Of a DNA stretch of 64,000 nt, positions 19,016 through 27,988 are shown piece after piece; the stretch's first letter is position 1, and each line of letters opens with the position of its first letter. Position numbers and translations under genes: made by a program. Under the pieces are notes generated by a model. It saw nothing but the letters and a program-made list of their open reading frames with translations, had not been told where the DNA came from and did no database searches. Source of the DNA: Marinobacterium iners (GTDB lineage Bacteria > Pseudomonadota > Gammaproteobacteria > Pseudomonadales > Balneatricaceae); contig NZ_CP022297.1 of assembly GCF_017310015.1 (NCBI RefSeq), positions 3,720,001 through 3,784,000 on the forward strand, read 5' to 3'.

Positions 19016-21223
19016 ATGGCACAGGATTTTTCCAAACGACTGGCGGCAGCAGGTCTATCTTTTCCGCTTGTGGCAGGCAGTGGCCTGGCACTGGCCAACA
19101 CCGAAACAGAACCGGCCCGCATGAGCCAGGAAACGCTGGTAATCACCGGCTCCGGTGCCCAGGTCCATCTGACCGACGAGTTTGCTGGTGGTCAGGTGGC
19201 ACGTGGCAGCCGTAACGGCATTTTGGGCAATATCGACTACATGGACTCGCCGTTCAGCAGCACCGCCTACACGGCGGATTTCATCGACAATCAGCAGGCT
19301 GGCAGCGTCGGCGAAGTGCTCGCACGCGATCCTGGTGTCCAGCTGACCAAAGGGTACGGCAACTTTCAGGAAGTCTACATGTTGCGTGGTTTTCCGACCT
19401 ACTCGGATGACATCACCGTCAACGGTCTGTACGGCATTCTGCCGCGTCAGATGCTGTCCACCGCCATGGTGGAGCGGGTCGAGGTGTTCCGCGGTTCCTC
19501 TGCTTTCGTCAACGGTGCGGCTCCCGGTGGCAGCGGTGTCGGCGGTTCGATCAACATCATTCCCAAGCGTCCGGGTAACGAAGCGATTACCGATATCAGC
19601 ATCGGCTATGAAGATGGCACCCGTTACACCACCGCCGTCGATGCTTCGCGTCGTTTCGGTGAGGATGAACAGTGGGGGGTCCGGGTCAACGGCCTGACCA
19701 CCAACGGCGAAGGTGCGATCGAAGATGAAGACCGCTCCCTGGATGCGCTGTCGCTGGCCACCGATTATGAGTCCGACAATTTTCTGATGAGCGCCAACCT
19801 GGGCTATCAGAAGGACCGTCTCGACACCCCACGGCCGCAGGTAACTCCGACCGGTGCCCTTCCCGATGCCCCGGATGCCGACAGCAATTACGCTCAGGAC
19901 GGCACCTACTCCGAAGAGGAGGACCTGTTCGGTACCCTGCGCGGCGAATGGCAGCTGTCCAATAACGCCTCCGCCTGGGTCGCTGGCGGCTTCCGCGAGA
20001 GCGAGGAGCGCAACGTCCTGATGAACCCCAGAAGTACGGCCGACGGCACGCTGAGCGGTTACCGTTTCGACAACGCTCGTGAAGACTCTGTCCGCTCTGC
20101 CGATGCCGGTGTACGCCTGTTCGTGGATGGCGAACAGTTGTCGCACGAGTTTGTCGTCTCGGCTGCCATTAGCCGTCAGGAAGTACGCAACGGCTGGAAC
20201 TTCAGCAGTTTCACCCGCTCACCGATGGGTTCGCTGGATGCCCCGGATACCAGTAATCTGCCGGCGATGACGCCCTTTTACCCCGGCGGCAGCCTGGATA
20301 ATCCCCAGCGTGACGAAGTCTCCATCCAGCGCAGCCTGGCCCTGGCCGATACATTGCGCATGCTGGACGACCGCCTCGCCCTGACCCTGGGCCTGCGTTA
20401 CCAGGATCTGGAGACACGTGACTACGACATCAACACCAACGACGCCCTGTCCGAGCAGTCCGCACACGCCTGGACCCCGGCGCTGGGTGTGGTGTACGCC
20501 CTGAACCCGGAAGTTTCCCTGTACGCCAACTATGCGGAAAACCTGCAGAAAGGCTCATCGGCCAGCTCAACCTATGGTGCCCAGCCGGTCACCAATGCCG
20601 GCAGCATTCTCGATCCCTTCCGCGGCGAACAGATGGAAGCGGGTGTGAAGCTGGATCTGGGCAACCTGGGTGCTACCTTCAGCCTGTTCACGGTGAACCG
20701 CCAGAACGGCATCTATCGTGACAACGGCAACGGCAGCTACACCTTTACCAATGACGGCGAACGCGTCAGTCAGGGCGTGGAGATCACCACTTTCGGCGAG
20801 CCCGTGCCCGGCCTGCGCCTGCTGGGCGGCCTGACCTGGATAGATGCCACCTATGAAGATACCCAGGACGGCATTAACGACGGTAAAACGGCGATCGGCG
20901 TGCCCGAATGGCAGGCCAAGTTGTCCGGCGAGTACAGTCCTGCCAGCCTGAACGGCATCACCTTTGATGCGGGCCTGATCTACACCGGCAGCCAGCAGGC
21001 CGACCTGGCCAACACGCAGAAGATCGATGCCTGGACCCGAGTTGATACTGGTGTGCGCTATGTCACCCAAGTGGGCCAGCAGCAGCTGACCCTTCGAGCC
21101 CGTGTCGAAAACCTGTTCGACGAATCCTACTGGAGCAGCGTAGGTGGTTCGGGTGACAGCTATAACTACCTGACGCTCGGCAGCCCGCGTACTCTTTCAC
21201 TCAACGCCACCCTGAGCTTCTAA
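19016..21223 (+). CDS. TonB-dependent siderophore receptor
   Basis: A 735-aa outer-membrane receptor. A signal peptide ends near residue 28 (GLALA-N). A plug domain follows (about 60-180) with VGEVLARDPGVQLTKGYGNF, YMLRGFPTYSDDITVNGLYG and GSGVGGSINIIPKRPG. The remaining residues form the beta-barrel ending in an aromatic residue (LSLNATLSF). The plug class is that of ferric-siderophore receptors; the specific siderophore is unknown. It is followed 12 bases later by a PepSY membrane protein, pointing to uptake coupled to reductive iron release. Confidence 0.88.
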   Translation: MAQDFSKRLAAAGLSFPLVAGSGLALANTETEPARMSQETLVITGSGAQVHLTDEFAGGQVARGSRNGILGNIDYMDSPFSSTAYTADFIDNQQAGSVGEVLARDPGVQLTKGYGNFQEVYMLRGFPTYSDDITVNGLYGILPRQMLSTAMVERVEVFRGSSAFVNGAAPGGSGVGGSINIIPKRPGNEAITDISIGYEDGTRYTTAVDASRRFGEDEQWGVRVNGLTTNGEGAIEDEDRSLDALSLATDYESDNFLMSANLGYQKDRLDTPRPQVTPTGALPDAPDADSNYAQDGTYSEEEDLFGTLRGEWQLSNNASAWVAGGFRESEERNVLMNPRSTADGTLSGYRFDNAREDSVRSADAGVRLFVDGEQLSHEFVVSAAISRQEVRNGWNFSSFTRSPMGSLDAPDTSNLPAMTPFYPGGSLDNPQRDEVSIQRSLALADTLRMLDDRLALTLGLRYQDLETRDYDINTNDALSEQSAHAWTPALGVVYALNPEVSLYANYAENLQKGSSASSTYGAQPVTNAGSILDPFRGEQMEAGVKLDLGNLGATFSLFTVNRQNGIYRDNGNGSYTFTNDGERVSQGVEITTFGEPVPGLRLLGGLTWIDATYEDTQDGINDGKTAIGVPEWQAKLSGEYSPASLNGITFDAGLIYTGSQQADLANTQKIDAWTRVDTGVRYVTQVGQQQLTLRARVENLFDESYWSSVGGSGDSYNYLTLGSPRTLSLNATLSF

Positions 21224-21235
21224 GCGGTACTGAAC

Positions 21236-22375
21236 ATGCACTATACCGCCATGCAAACCTGGGCCTGGGTGCACAAGTGGAGCAGTCTGGTCTGCACGGC
21301 ATTTTTGTTGATGCTGTGTCTGACCGGGCTACCGCTGATCTTCCATGACGAGATCGATGAATTCTTTTCCCCGTCCGATTGGCAGCCCGCCAATCCGGGG
21401 GCGGAGCTGATGTCGCTGGACCAGATTGTCCGCATTGCGCAGGACAACCGCCCCGGAGAACGGCCGCTGTACCTGAGTTTCGATATCGACCGGCCGGTGG
21501 TCAATGTGACCACCGCACCGCCAACGGACAGCAACCAGCCGGACTTTCACCTGATGCCCTATGACCTCACCAGCGGCGATCAGGTCCCCTTCCCGGAAGA
21601 TGCCAGCTCGGCAGTGATGCACTTCCTGTTGCAACTGCATACAGACATGTTCCTGGGGCTGCCGGGCATGCTGTTTCTGGGATTTATGGGCCTGCTGTTT
21701 GCAGTCGCCACGGTCTCGGGCATCGTGCTCTACGCGCCGTTCATGCGCAAGATTCCGTTCGGGACCCTGCGACGTGAAAAGTCCCGCCGACTGTTCTGGC
21801 TGGACTATCACAACCTGCTGGGCGTGGTGACGATTGTCTGGGCACTGTTGGTCGGTCTGACCGGGGTGGTGAACACTCTGGAGGAACCGATAATCGATGG
21901 CTGGCGCAACGCCGAACTGGATGACCTGATCAAGCAGCATCAATCCGTCGAAAGCATCGAGCACTGGGCCTCGGTGGATGAGGCCGTGGCCAGCGCCCTG
22001 ACGCTGGCACCGGATATGGAACCCCAGTTCATCGCGTTTCCCGGCGCACGCTATTCCACGCCCGGGCATTTCGCCGTGTTTCTGCACGGGCGCACGCCGG
22101 TGACCGAACACATCATCTTGCCAGTACTGGTCAACGCCCGTACCGGCGAAGTTGAAGGGCGCCGCGAGATGCCCTGGTACGCCAAAACTTTGGCCCTGTC
22201 GGGGCCGCTACACTTTGGCGATTACGGCGGGATGACGCTGAAAGTGATCTGGGCTCTGCTTGATCTGGTCCTGATCGCCGTGCTGATTTCCGGCCTCTAT
22301 CTCTGGCTCAAACGCGGTACTGGCCGCTCCAAAGTCACAAGCGATCTACAATCACTTGAGGAACAAACGGCATGA
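21236..22375 (+). CDS. PepSY-associated transmembrane protein (siderophore-iron reductase-like)
   Basis: A 379-aa inner-membrane protein with four hydrophobic segments and PepSY-type periplasmic regions. It begins WAWVHKWSSLVCTAFLLMLC and carries conserved membrane histidines (HKW, LHTDMFLG, DYHNLLGV, HFGDYGG), the pattern of membrane reductases that release iron from siderophores in the periplasm. Its position 12 bases after the receptor gene supports that role. It overlaps a 56-aa gene by 4 bases. Confidence 0.82.
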   Translation: MHYTAMQTWAWVHKWSSLVCTAFLLMLCLTGLPLIFHDEIDEFFSPSDWQPANPGAELMSLDQIVRIAQDNRPGERPLYLSFDIDRPVVNVTTAPPTDSNQPDFHLMPYDLTSGDQVPFPEDASSAVMHFLLQLHTDMFLGLPGMLFLGFMGLLFAVATVSGIVLYAPFMRKIPFGTLRREKSRRLFWLDYHNLLGVVTIVWALLVGLTGVVNTLEEPIIDGWRNAELDDLIKQHQSVESIEHWASVDEAVASALTLAPDMEPQFIAFPGARYSTPGHFAVFLHGRTPVTEHIILPVLVNARTGEVEGRREMPWYAKTLALSGPLHFGDYGGMTLKVIWALLDLVLIAVLISGLYLWLKRGTGRSKVTSDLQSLEEQTA

Positions 22376-22542
22376 TCTGGCGAATCTTTGGTTGGCCGAT
22401 CATCATCGGCCTGGTGTCCGCCGCCGGCTTCGCCACCACTCTGCTGGCCAGCTCGGAACAGGATCTGCTGCCGGCACTGGCCTGCGGCGCGGGACTGCTG
22501 CCGATACTGATCTTCCTGTTGCGCCAGCCCCCACGTCGCTAG
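22372..22542 (+). CDS. Small two-helix membrane protein of the siderophore operon
   Basis: A 56-aa frame whose ATG overlaps the PepSY gene stop (ATGA). It encodes two hydrophobic helices (WPIIIGLVSAAGFATTLLAS and LLPALACGAGLLPILIFLL) separated by a short acidic loop, with a basic C-terminus RQPPRR. The start geometry and placement before a strong terminator indicate a real gene, third in the operon. The function is unknown; it is probably an accessory to the PepSY protein. Confidence 0.7.
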   Translation: MIWRIFGWPIIIGLVSAAGFATTLLASSEQDLLPALACGAGLLPILIFLLRQPPRR

Positions 22543-22544
22543 TC

Positions 22545-22588
22545 GGTACCTGCCGGGTCCCTCTCGACCGAGAGACCCGGCAGGTACC
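22545..22588. terminator. Strong bidirectional hairpin between convergent genes
   Basis: A 14-bp perfect outer stem (GGTACCTGCCGGGT with its complement) extends by 5 more pairs after a 2-base bulge and closes with loop GACC. It fills almost the whole gap between the siderophore operon and the leftward DUF3422 gene, ending against the latter's stop codon. Confidence 0.75.
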
Positions 22589-23839
22589 TCACTCCTCGTC
22601 GTAGCCCTTGAGCAGGCGACGCAAATACCAGAACAGTCCCACTGCCAACAACGGCACCAGCAGGCTCAGCCCCAGCGACAGCTGGCGTTCCAGTTCGGTA
22701 TCCCCGAGGATGTTCCTCAGCGTACGGTCGATCAGGTCAAAGGCGTAGTAGGTCACCACGATGACGGTGAAGCTTTCCAGTTTGGCCTGCATGCGGATCT
22801 GACGACGGGCACGCTTGTTCAGCCCTTCCAGCAGGTCCTTGTTCTGCCCCTCGATGGAGAGATCCACCTGAGAGCGGACCAGGTCGGTGGAACGGGCGAT
22901 CCGCTTCGACAGCCGTTCAATACGTTCACCGGTTGCCTTGCAGGTACGCCGGGCCGGGTCCAGCCGCCGATCCATGAACTGCTCGATGGTCTGAATCCCC
23001 TCCAGCCGTTCCTCGCGCAGCTCTTCGATGCGACTGTACATCAGGGCAAAATAGGCCTCTGAAGCCGCCAGACGGTTGGCACTGCGGGCGGATAGATCCT
23101 CCACCCGCGCCGCCTGCTGCATCAGCTGGTGTATCAGCTCTGCCGGTTCACGGCGTGCTTCGGCAATCGAGGCCACGGTTTCCGCCAGTGCCTGATCCAG
23201 CGCGGTCACCTCGGGCATCACCTCATTGCTCAAGGGCAGCCCCAGCAAAGCCATATGCCGGTAGGTGTCGATTTCACAAATGCGCTGCAACAGCCGCCCA
23301 CAGCGGTAGTCGATCATCTTAGGCTGCTGCAGCACCAGCACACGACTCATGCGACTGTCGGAACGTTCACGGAAGTCAGTGAACACCTGCCCCGCCGCCC
23401 CCATCACCGAGGAACCGGACACCTGGTGATCGTTGAAGTGCTGCTCCAGCAACGGCTCCGGATCAGTTCCCACATCGGGTTGGCAGATCACCTCCACACC
23501 ACAGAGATAGGCTCCCGGCAGCTGTTCGCGTTCCTCATCGGTGAAGGCAGGAGGTTCTGTGGTTGCCAGCGCATAGAGGGTCAGACTGTAAAATTCGCCA
23601 TGCGGTTCAAAGCGCAACGCCCAGCGGTCATTCCGCGTGAAGAAAAAGCCTTCGCTGTTCTGCGGCAGCGGCAGGCCTTTCAGGCTGGCCAGCTGTCGCA
23701 CACTGCGGTTCACCGCTTCCTCTGCCACACCCTCGTACAGAATTGCCTGGTGACACAGCGCCAGTGGGCCGCTGAGTTTATGAAACGGGCGCGCATGGAC
23801 TTCAGCAACGATTTTGTCACGCAGTGAATGGTCGTGCAT
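22589..23839 (-). CDS. DUF3422 family membrane-anchored protein
   Basis: A 416-aa protein of the DUF3422 family, function unknown. It has the family N-terminus LRDKIVAEVHARPFHKLSGP, a long helical, probably coiled-coil region, and two C-terminal hydrophobic helices (LESFTVIVVTYYAFDL and SLGLSLLVPLLAVGLFWYL). The frame opens at 23896, but the ATG at 23839 has GGGAGC upstream and matches the family start. It is monocistronic, divergent from acuR and convergent with the siderophore operon. Confidence 0.82.
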   Translation of the reverse strand: MHDHSLRDKIVAEVHARPFHKLSGPLALCHQAILYEGVAEEAVNRSVRQLASLKGLPLPQNSEGFFFTRNDRWALRFEPHGEFYSLTLYALATTEPPAFTDEEREQLPGAYLCGVEVICQPDVGTDPEPLLEQHFNDHQVSGSSVMGAAGQVFTDFRERSDSRMSRVLVLQQPKMIDYRCGRLLQRICEIDTYRHMALLGLPLSNEVMPEVTALDQALAETVASIAEARREPAELIHQLMQQAARVEDLSARSANRLAASEAYFALMYSRIEELREERLEGIQTIEQFMDRRLDPARRTCKATGERIERLSKRIARSTDLVRSQVDLSIEGQNKDLLEGLNKRARRQIRMQAKLESFTVIVVTYYAFDLIDRTLRNILGDTELERQLSLGLSLLVPLLAVGLFWYLRRLLKGYDEE

Positions 23840-23988
23840 ACTGGCGAAGCTCCCGGACAGCAGGGTGAAAGTGTTAACAGGCAGCATACCAGACACGGAT
23901 TAAGGAGTTATGCACGGATGTCTTTGGATGAAACGCACACCCTGCAAGACTGAGCACCAGGTTATACACAGGTCCCTCCAGCCAAAAC

Positions 23989-24007
23989 TAGACACTTGGT
24001 CTAATTA
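23989..24007. promoter_or_regulatory. Candidate AcuR operator at its own gene
   Basis: TAGAC-ACTTG-GTCTA is an inverted repeat 38 bases before acuR. The right arm extends to GTCTAATTA, identical to the half-site upstream of acuI (27852-27860). It resembles NemR-type TetR boxes (TAGACC-N4-GGTCTA). The spacer is one base longer than in the acuI copy. Confidence 0.55.
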
Positions 24008-24045
24008 TTCCGATAATTCGTGCATCCGTTACAGAACGAGCCCAC

Positions 24046-24699
24046 ATGAATTTGACAACACCCGAACGCCCGGCACGCCGCCGCGGCCGGCCACCCAAGA
24101 ACAGCGCCCGCCCCTACTCCGAAGTGCGCCAGGCACTGGTCCAGTCGGGGCTCGCCATGCTGACCGAGAAGGGCTACAGCTCCGTCGGTATCGACGAGAT
24201 CCTGCGTTCTGTCGATGTCCCCAAGGGGTCCTTCTACCACTACTTCAAGAGCAAGGAAGAGTTCGGCCAGGAGCTGATTGGCGCCTACGGTCAATATTTT
24301 GCCCGCAAGCTGGACCGCTTTCTGCTGGATGACGCCTTTGCACCGCTGCAACGCATCCGCAACTTCGTGCAGGATGCCAGCGAGGGCATGACACGCCACC
24401 AGTTCCGACGCGGCTGCCTGATCGGCAACCTGGGCCAGGAAATGAGCCTGCTGCCGGAGTCCTTCCGGGGACAACTGAAAGCGGTGTTCGAGGACTGGCA
24501 ACAGAGAACAGCGGACTGCCTGAGAGCGGCTCAGGCATGTGGCGAGCTATCGACCGCTCAGAACTGCGACCAGCTGGCCGAGTGGTTCTGGATCGGTTGG
24601 GAAGGCGCAGTACTCAGAGCCAAGCTGGAGGCGTCACCCGCCCCCTTGCAGCGCTTTGCCAGCGGCTTTTTCCAGCTGCTGCAGCCCGGTGCCGATTAA
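24046..24699 (+). CDS. acuR: TetR family regulator, AcuR-like
   Basis: A 217-aa TetR regulator with an N-terminal HTH (about residues 25-70; GYSSVGIDEILRSVDVPKGS then FYHYFKSKEEFG). Its ligand domain resembles AcuR, the acrylate-responsive repressor (RRGCLIGNLGQEMSLLP; FWIGWEGAVLRAKLEASP). The likely target is the acuI operon 2 kb away, which carries the same operator half-site. It is convergent with the next gene, with only 4 bases between stops. AcuR identity is inferred from motifs plus context. Confidence 0.75.
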   Translation: MNLTTPERPARRRGRPPKNSARPYSEVRQALVQSGLAMLTEKGYSSVGIDEILRSVDVPKGSFYHYFKSKEEFGQELIGAYGQYFARKLDRFLLDDAFAPLQRIRNFVQDASEGMTRHQFRRGCLIGNLGQEMSLLPESFRGQLKAVFEDWQQRTADCLRAAQACGELSTAQNCDQLAEWFWIGWEGAVLRAKLEASPAPLQRFASGFFQLLQPGAD

Positions 24700-24703
24700 G
24701 CCG

Positions 24704-25168
24704 TCACTGACTCAGTTCCACTTTGAAGGGCCGCTGACAGAATTTTGCGAGAGACTGGCCATGCTCTTCCATTTCGCTGAGCGCTCTTTTGCGCATCAGG
24801 ATGACCCGTTGTCCATCGTCCATGATCACAACCAAGCTGAAACCATGTCGCTCGAGAAAAGTTTTAGTCACACAAAAACCCGCAATCCGATCCAGCGGCA
24901 ACTCTGACCGCGCAATGGGATACAGGCTACTGAGATGATGCGTCAACGTCCCCTTGTTCTTGTCGATCAACAGGTAGTGACGCACACATAAGCCATGCAA
25001 GGCCAAAGTCGCTAACAGGGCCCAGCTCAGGATAACCGGAAACTCACTGGAGAGGCCCAGGTACACCATCAGCAGTGCCGCCAGCATGAATGGAATCGCG
25101 ACAATCCGGAGTTTGCGCGTCAGAACAAGCTTACCGATATTAGGTGACGACGACGTCCAGGCACTCAT
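24704..25168 (-). CDS. Unknown membrane protein with two helices
   Basis: A 154-aa protein, not recognised. It has two hydrophobic segments near residues 22-38 and 45-62 (IVAIPFMLAALLMVYLGL, VILSWALLATLALHG), followed by a soluble part that reads like a small beta-rich domain (HYLLIDKNKGTLTHHL, FSLVVIMDDGQRVILM). It begins one base after the stop of the upstream 256-aa gene, and the two share the plan 'two helices then hydrophilic domain', so they probably work together. Confidence 0.65.
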   Translation of the reverse strand: MSAWTSSSPNIGKLVLTRKLRIVAIPFMLAALLMVYLGLSSEFPVILSWALLATLALHGLCVRHYLLIDKNKGTLTHHLSSLYPIARSELPLDRIAGFCVTKTFLERHGFSLVVIMDDGQRVILMRKRALSEMEEHGQSLAKFCQRPFKVELSQ

Positions 25169-25169
25169 C

Positions 25170-25940
25170 CTAGCCCCCTCCCTTGTTCACAAGCAGGCTC
25201 AATATCACACCCAACACAAGAAAGACCGGGAAAGGTAGTGCCAGCTTGAGAAATATCCGCTGATCCCAAACAGAAGCGTATTTCATCTGGGCGTCCGTGA
25301 TGGAGGCATTGGATTCGTACTCAGCTCTGCTGTCAGCCAAGTGAGATTTGGAGCCGTGAGCGACCTTTTCAGGATCTGCATCGTTAAGTGAGCTCGTTTC
25401 CCGTTGGCTTTGAAGTTCAATTTCTTCAGGCCACTGGGACACGCGATCAAACGCGGGCACAGCGAAATACTGGTGAATGAATCTTGCCAGCTGACGCGTC
25501 TCGTCGAGGCTGCCAATGGTGTATTTTTGACCGGCAATCTCAAGCAGGCAGCCTTCCGAGAGTTCCGCTATGGGCGCAACCACCGCACGCTGGTTTGCCA
25601 GCGTCCCTTGCGACTGCACGGATCTGCCGAGTCCCCACCAGGACTTTTCAAGTTGTATCGCACGACCAGCAGCGTCCAGCACCAGGTGTCGTCGTACACC
25701 CAACGCAAGAGCCGTAAAGAAGATGAGAAAAACAGAAGTGCCGATGTAGAAAACCTGCTCGATGCCATCAAGCACGACTGACATCAGCAAGGATCCCAGC
25801 AAACAGACCAGCGCAATAACACCCCAGATAATCCATTTCACTTGGCCTGAGGTTCTGAAATAGAACTGGTTGTCAGACGTTCGCTTCAGGTGCATTCGAG
25901 CACCCTTGCTTAACGCGAGATAGTCCGCCTGTTGCGACAT
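25170..25940 (-). CDS. Unknown membrane protein, partner of the 154-aa protein
   Basis: A 256-aa protein, not recognised. Two hydrophobic segments (WIIWGVIALVCLLGSLLMSV and FYIGTSVFLIFFTALAL) precede a domain with HLVLDAAGRAIQLEKSWWGL and LLEIAGQKYTIGSLDETRQL. A charged, low-complexity linker follows, then a C-terminal hydrophobic helix (LPFPVFLVLGVILSLLV). The ATG at 25940 is chosen over 25958 because GGAAGG lies just upstream. It forms a two-gene operon with the downstream 154-aa gene. Confidence 0.65.
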   Translation of the reverse strand: MSQQADYLALSKGARMHLKRTSDNQFYFRTSGQVKWIIWGVIALVCLLGSLLMSVVLDGIEQVFYIGTSVFLIFFTALALGVRRHLVLDAAGRAIQLEKSWWGLGRSVQSQGTLANQRAVVAPIAELSEGCLLEIAGQKYTIGSLDETRQLARFIHQYFAVPAFDRVSQWPEEIELQSQRETSSLNDADPEKVAHGSKSHLADSRAEYESNASITDAQMKYASVWDQRIFLKLALPFPVFLVLGVILSLLVNKGGG

Positions 25941-26129
25941 AGCCCTTCCCTGAGTCATTGATGGTCACATTCTGGCCGAGCATCTTAACACGGGATCGCC
26001 CTGTCAATTCACAGGCCTGATTGATCTCCTCAATGTCAGCAGGCGATGACTGAAGCAACTGGCTTTATAGATCGCGATCTGTCCCCGGACTCATCCAGCA
26101 ATGCTCGCAGCGACTGACATATCCACCAA

Positions 26130-26165
26130 AAATGAAGATCACCAGGCGCATCCTGCCCCTGGTGA
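26130..26165 (-). terminator. Intrinsic terminator of the acuI operon
   Basis: Stem TCACCAGG/CCTGGTGA (8 bp, 11-base loop, 26139-26165) lies 6 bases beyond the stop of the peroxidase-like gene. In the leftward direction it is followed by a T-rich tail. Confidence 0.65.
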
Positions 26166-26171
26166 ATCAAC

Positions 26172-26759
26172 TCAGCGCGGCTGGCGACCGAGGTTGTAGA
26201 ACTCGGCATTCGGGCGCATGCTGGTCACGTTGGCCATACGGTTCGACAGGCCGAAGAAGGATGATATCGCCGCGATATCCCAGATATCGTCCTCGTCAAA
26301 ACCCTGCGCCTTGAGAGCCGCAAAGTCCTCTTCACCCACCGCGTAAGCCTGCATCGACACCTTGACGGCGAAATCCAGCATCGCCTTCTGACGTTCGGTG
26401 ATATCAGCCTTGCGATAGTTGACCGCCACCTGATCGGCAATCAGCGGGTCCTTGGCCCGGATGCGCAGGATGGCCCCGTGGGCCACCACGCAGTACTGGC
26501 ACTGGTTCAGGTTGCTGGTCGCCACAACGATCATTTCACGCTCGGCAATCGTCAAATTGCCCGGCTTTTCCATCAAGGCATCATGGTAGGCAAAGAAGGC
26601 ACGAAACTCCTCCGGCCGATGTGCCAACACCAGAAACACGTTAGGAACAAAACCGGCCTTTTCCTGCACCGCCAGAATCCGCTCACGGATATCTTCCGGC
26701 ATATCGGACAGCTCCGGCACCGGGAAACGGCTGATCGCCTGTTGTTTCACTTCACTCAT
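26172..26759 (-). CDS. AhpD/carboxymuconolactone decarboxylase-like peroxidase-related enzyme
   Basis: A 195-aa protein of the alkylhydroperoxidase D-like superfamily. It has the redox motif CQYCVVAHG (CxxC and the proton-relay His) and the family stretch NLTIAEREMIVVATSNLN. It lies 53 bases downstream of acuI in the same direction and ahead of a terminator, so the two are co-transcribed. A role in protecting against reactive thiols or peroxides during acrylate metabolism is possible; this is inferred only from context. Confidence 0.82.
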   Translation of the reverse strand: MSEVKQQAISRFPVPELSDMPEDIRERILAVQEKAGFVPNVFLVLAHRPEEFRAFFAYHDALMEKPGNLTIAEREMIVVATSNLNQCQYCVVAHGAILRIRAKDPLIADQVAVNYRKADITERQKAMLDFAVKVSMQAYAVGEEDFAALKAQGFDEDDIWDIAAISSFFGLSNRMANVTSMRPNAEFYNLGRQPR

Positions 26760-26812
26760 TACGACTCTCCTGATTGTCGGGACTCAATTGTCGGGACTCT
26801 CATCCCTGATCA

Positions 26813-27799
26813 TTATTCGCCGGCAACCGGCACCACGATACGGCCACGGATCTGGCCCTTCATCATCAGCGCGGCCTGATCAATCACCTGCTCGAACGGC
26901 ACGTCGGTGATCAGGCTTTCCAGCTTGTTGATATCCAGGTCCTTTGCCAAACGCTGCCAGGCTTCCAGACGTTCGGCCTTGGGAGCCATCACGCTGTCAA
27001 CACCGACCAGCGTCACGCCACGCAGAATGAACGGCGCCACTGTGGCCGGGAAGCCCATACCGGCCGCCAGTCCACAGGCCGCCACCACACCACGGTATTT
27101 CATCGCAGCACAGACGTTGGCCAGCACCTGGCCACCGGCCACGTCGATGGCACCGGCCCACTGCTCTTTCGCCAGCGGACGGCCTTTCTCGCTGTACTCG
27201 GCACGGTCTACGATGCTGGATGCTCCCAGCATTTTGAGGAAGTCAGTTTCTTCCGGGCGACCGGTCATGGCCGCCACGTCGTAACCCAGCTTGGCCAGAA
27301 CCGCCACGGCCACACTGCCGACGCCGCCAGCGGCACCGGTGACCAGAATCGGGCCGTCTTCAGGTTTCACGCCCTGTTTCTCCAGCGCCAGCACACAGAG
27401 CATCGCCGTGTATCCGGCAGTCCCCAGCCCCATCGCCTGACGCTCGGTAAACGGCGCCTGCAGCGGGATCAGCCAGTCGCCCGGTACACGGACCTTCTCG
27501 GCCAGACCGCCCCAGTGCTTCTCACCCACGCCCCAGCCGTTCAGGACCACCTGATCGCCCGGCTTGAAATCCGGGTTGTCAGACGATTCGACCACGCCGG
27601 CAAAGTCGATGCCCGGCACCATGGGATAACTCTTGGCGATCGGTGCACTGCCGGTCAACGCCAGCGCGTCCTTGTAGTTCATGGTGGAATACGCCACCCG
27701 CACGGTCACGTCACCCTCGGGCAACTGGGCATCATCCAGTTCCTTGAAGGCAACGGTCTGCTGGTCTTCTGCCTTGTCGAGTACGATCGCTTTGAACAT
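26813..27799 (-). CDS. acuI: Acrylyl-CoA reductase AcuI/YhdH-type oxidoreductase
   Basis: A 328-aa zinc-independent MDR-family enzyme that reduces toxic acrylyl-CoA to propionyl-CoA with NADPH. It has AYSTMNYKDALALTGSAPIA, GWGVGEKHWGGLAEKVRVPG and the nucleotide-binding VTGAAGGVGSVAVAVLAKLG. The start is set by AGGAGG eight bases upstream. A perfect 22-bp dyad shared with acuR lies 40 bases before it, supporting AcuR control. In marine bacteria AcuI handles acrylate derived from DMSP; no DMSP lyase is in this window. Confidence 0.87.
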   Translation of the reverse strand: MFKAIVLDKAEDQQTVAFKELDDAQLPEGDVTVRVAYSTMNYKDALALTGSAPIAKSYPMVPGIDFAGVVESSDNPDFKPGDQVVLNGWGVGEKHWGGLAEKVRVPGDWLIPLQAPFTERQAMGLGTAGYTAMLCVLALEKQGVKPEDGPILVTGAAGGVGSVAVAVLAKLGYDVAAMTGRPEETDFLKMLGASSIVDRAEYSEKGRPLAKEQWAGAIDVAGGQVLANVCAAMKYRGVVAACGLAAGMGFPATVAPFILRGVTLVGVDSVMAPKAERLEAWQRLAKDLDINKLESLITDVPFEQVIDQAALMMKGQIRGRIVVPVAGE

Positions 27800-27838
27800 A
27801 GATCCTCCTGCGGATTGAGCATTTCGGCCGGGCGGCCA

Positions 27839-27860
27839 TAATTAGACGACTGTCTAATTA
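27839..27860. promoter_or_regulatory. AcuR-type operator upstream of acuI
   Basis: Perfect dyad TAATTAGAC-GACT-GTCTAATTA (9-bp arms). The right arm is identical to the half-site upstream of acuR at 23999-24007. It lies 40 bases before the acuI start. Confidence 0.65.
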
Positions 27861-27951
27861 ATGCCAGTAATCAGTCTTGCTGTCCACCTATTTTGGACAC
27901 TTTCATGCGATTGTGCATAACCGATGTTGACGATTTTGGATGTTTGCACTA

Positions 27952-27971
27952 ATTTCTGTAATGACAGAAAT
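27952..27971. promoter_or_regulatory. GbsR-type operator 1 (autoregulatory)
   Basis: Perfect inverted repeat ATTTCTGT-AATG-ACAGAAAT ending 17 bases before the regulator start. The same arms recur after the gene at 28530-28549. Confidence 0.65.
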
Positions 27972-27988
27972 AAATGAAAGGCACCATC

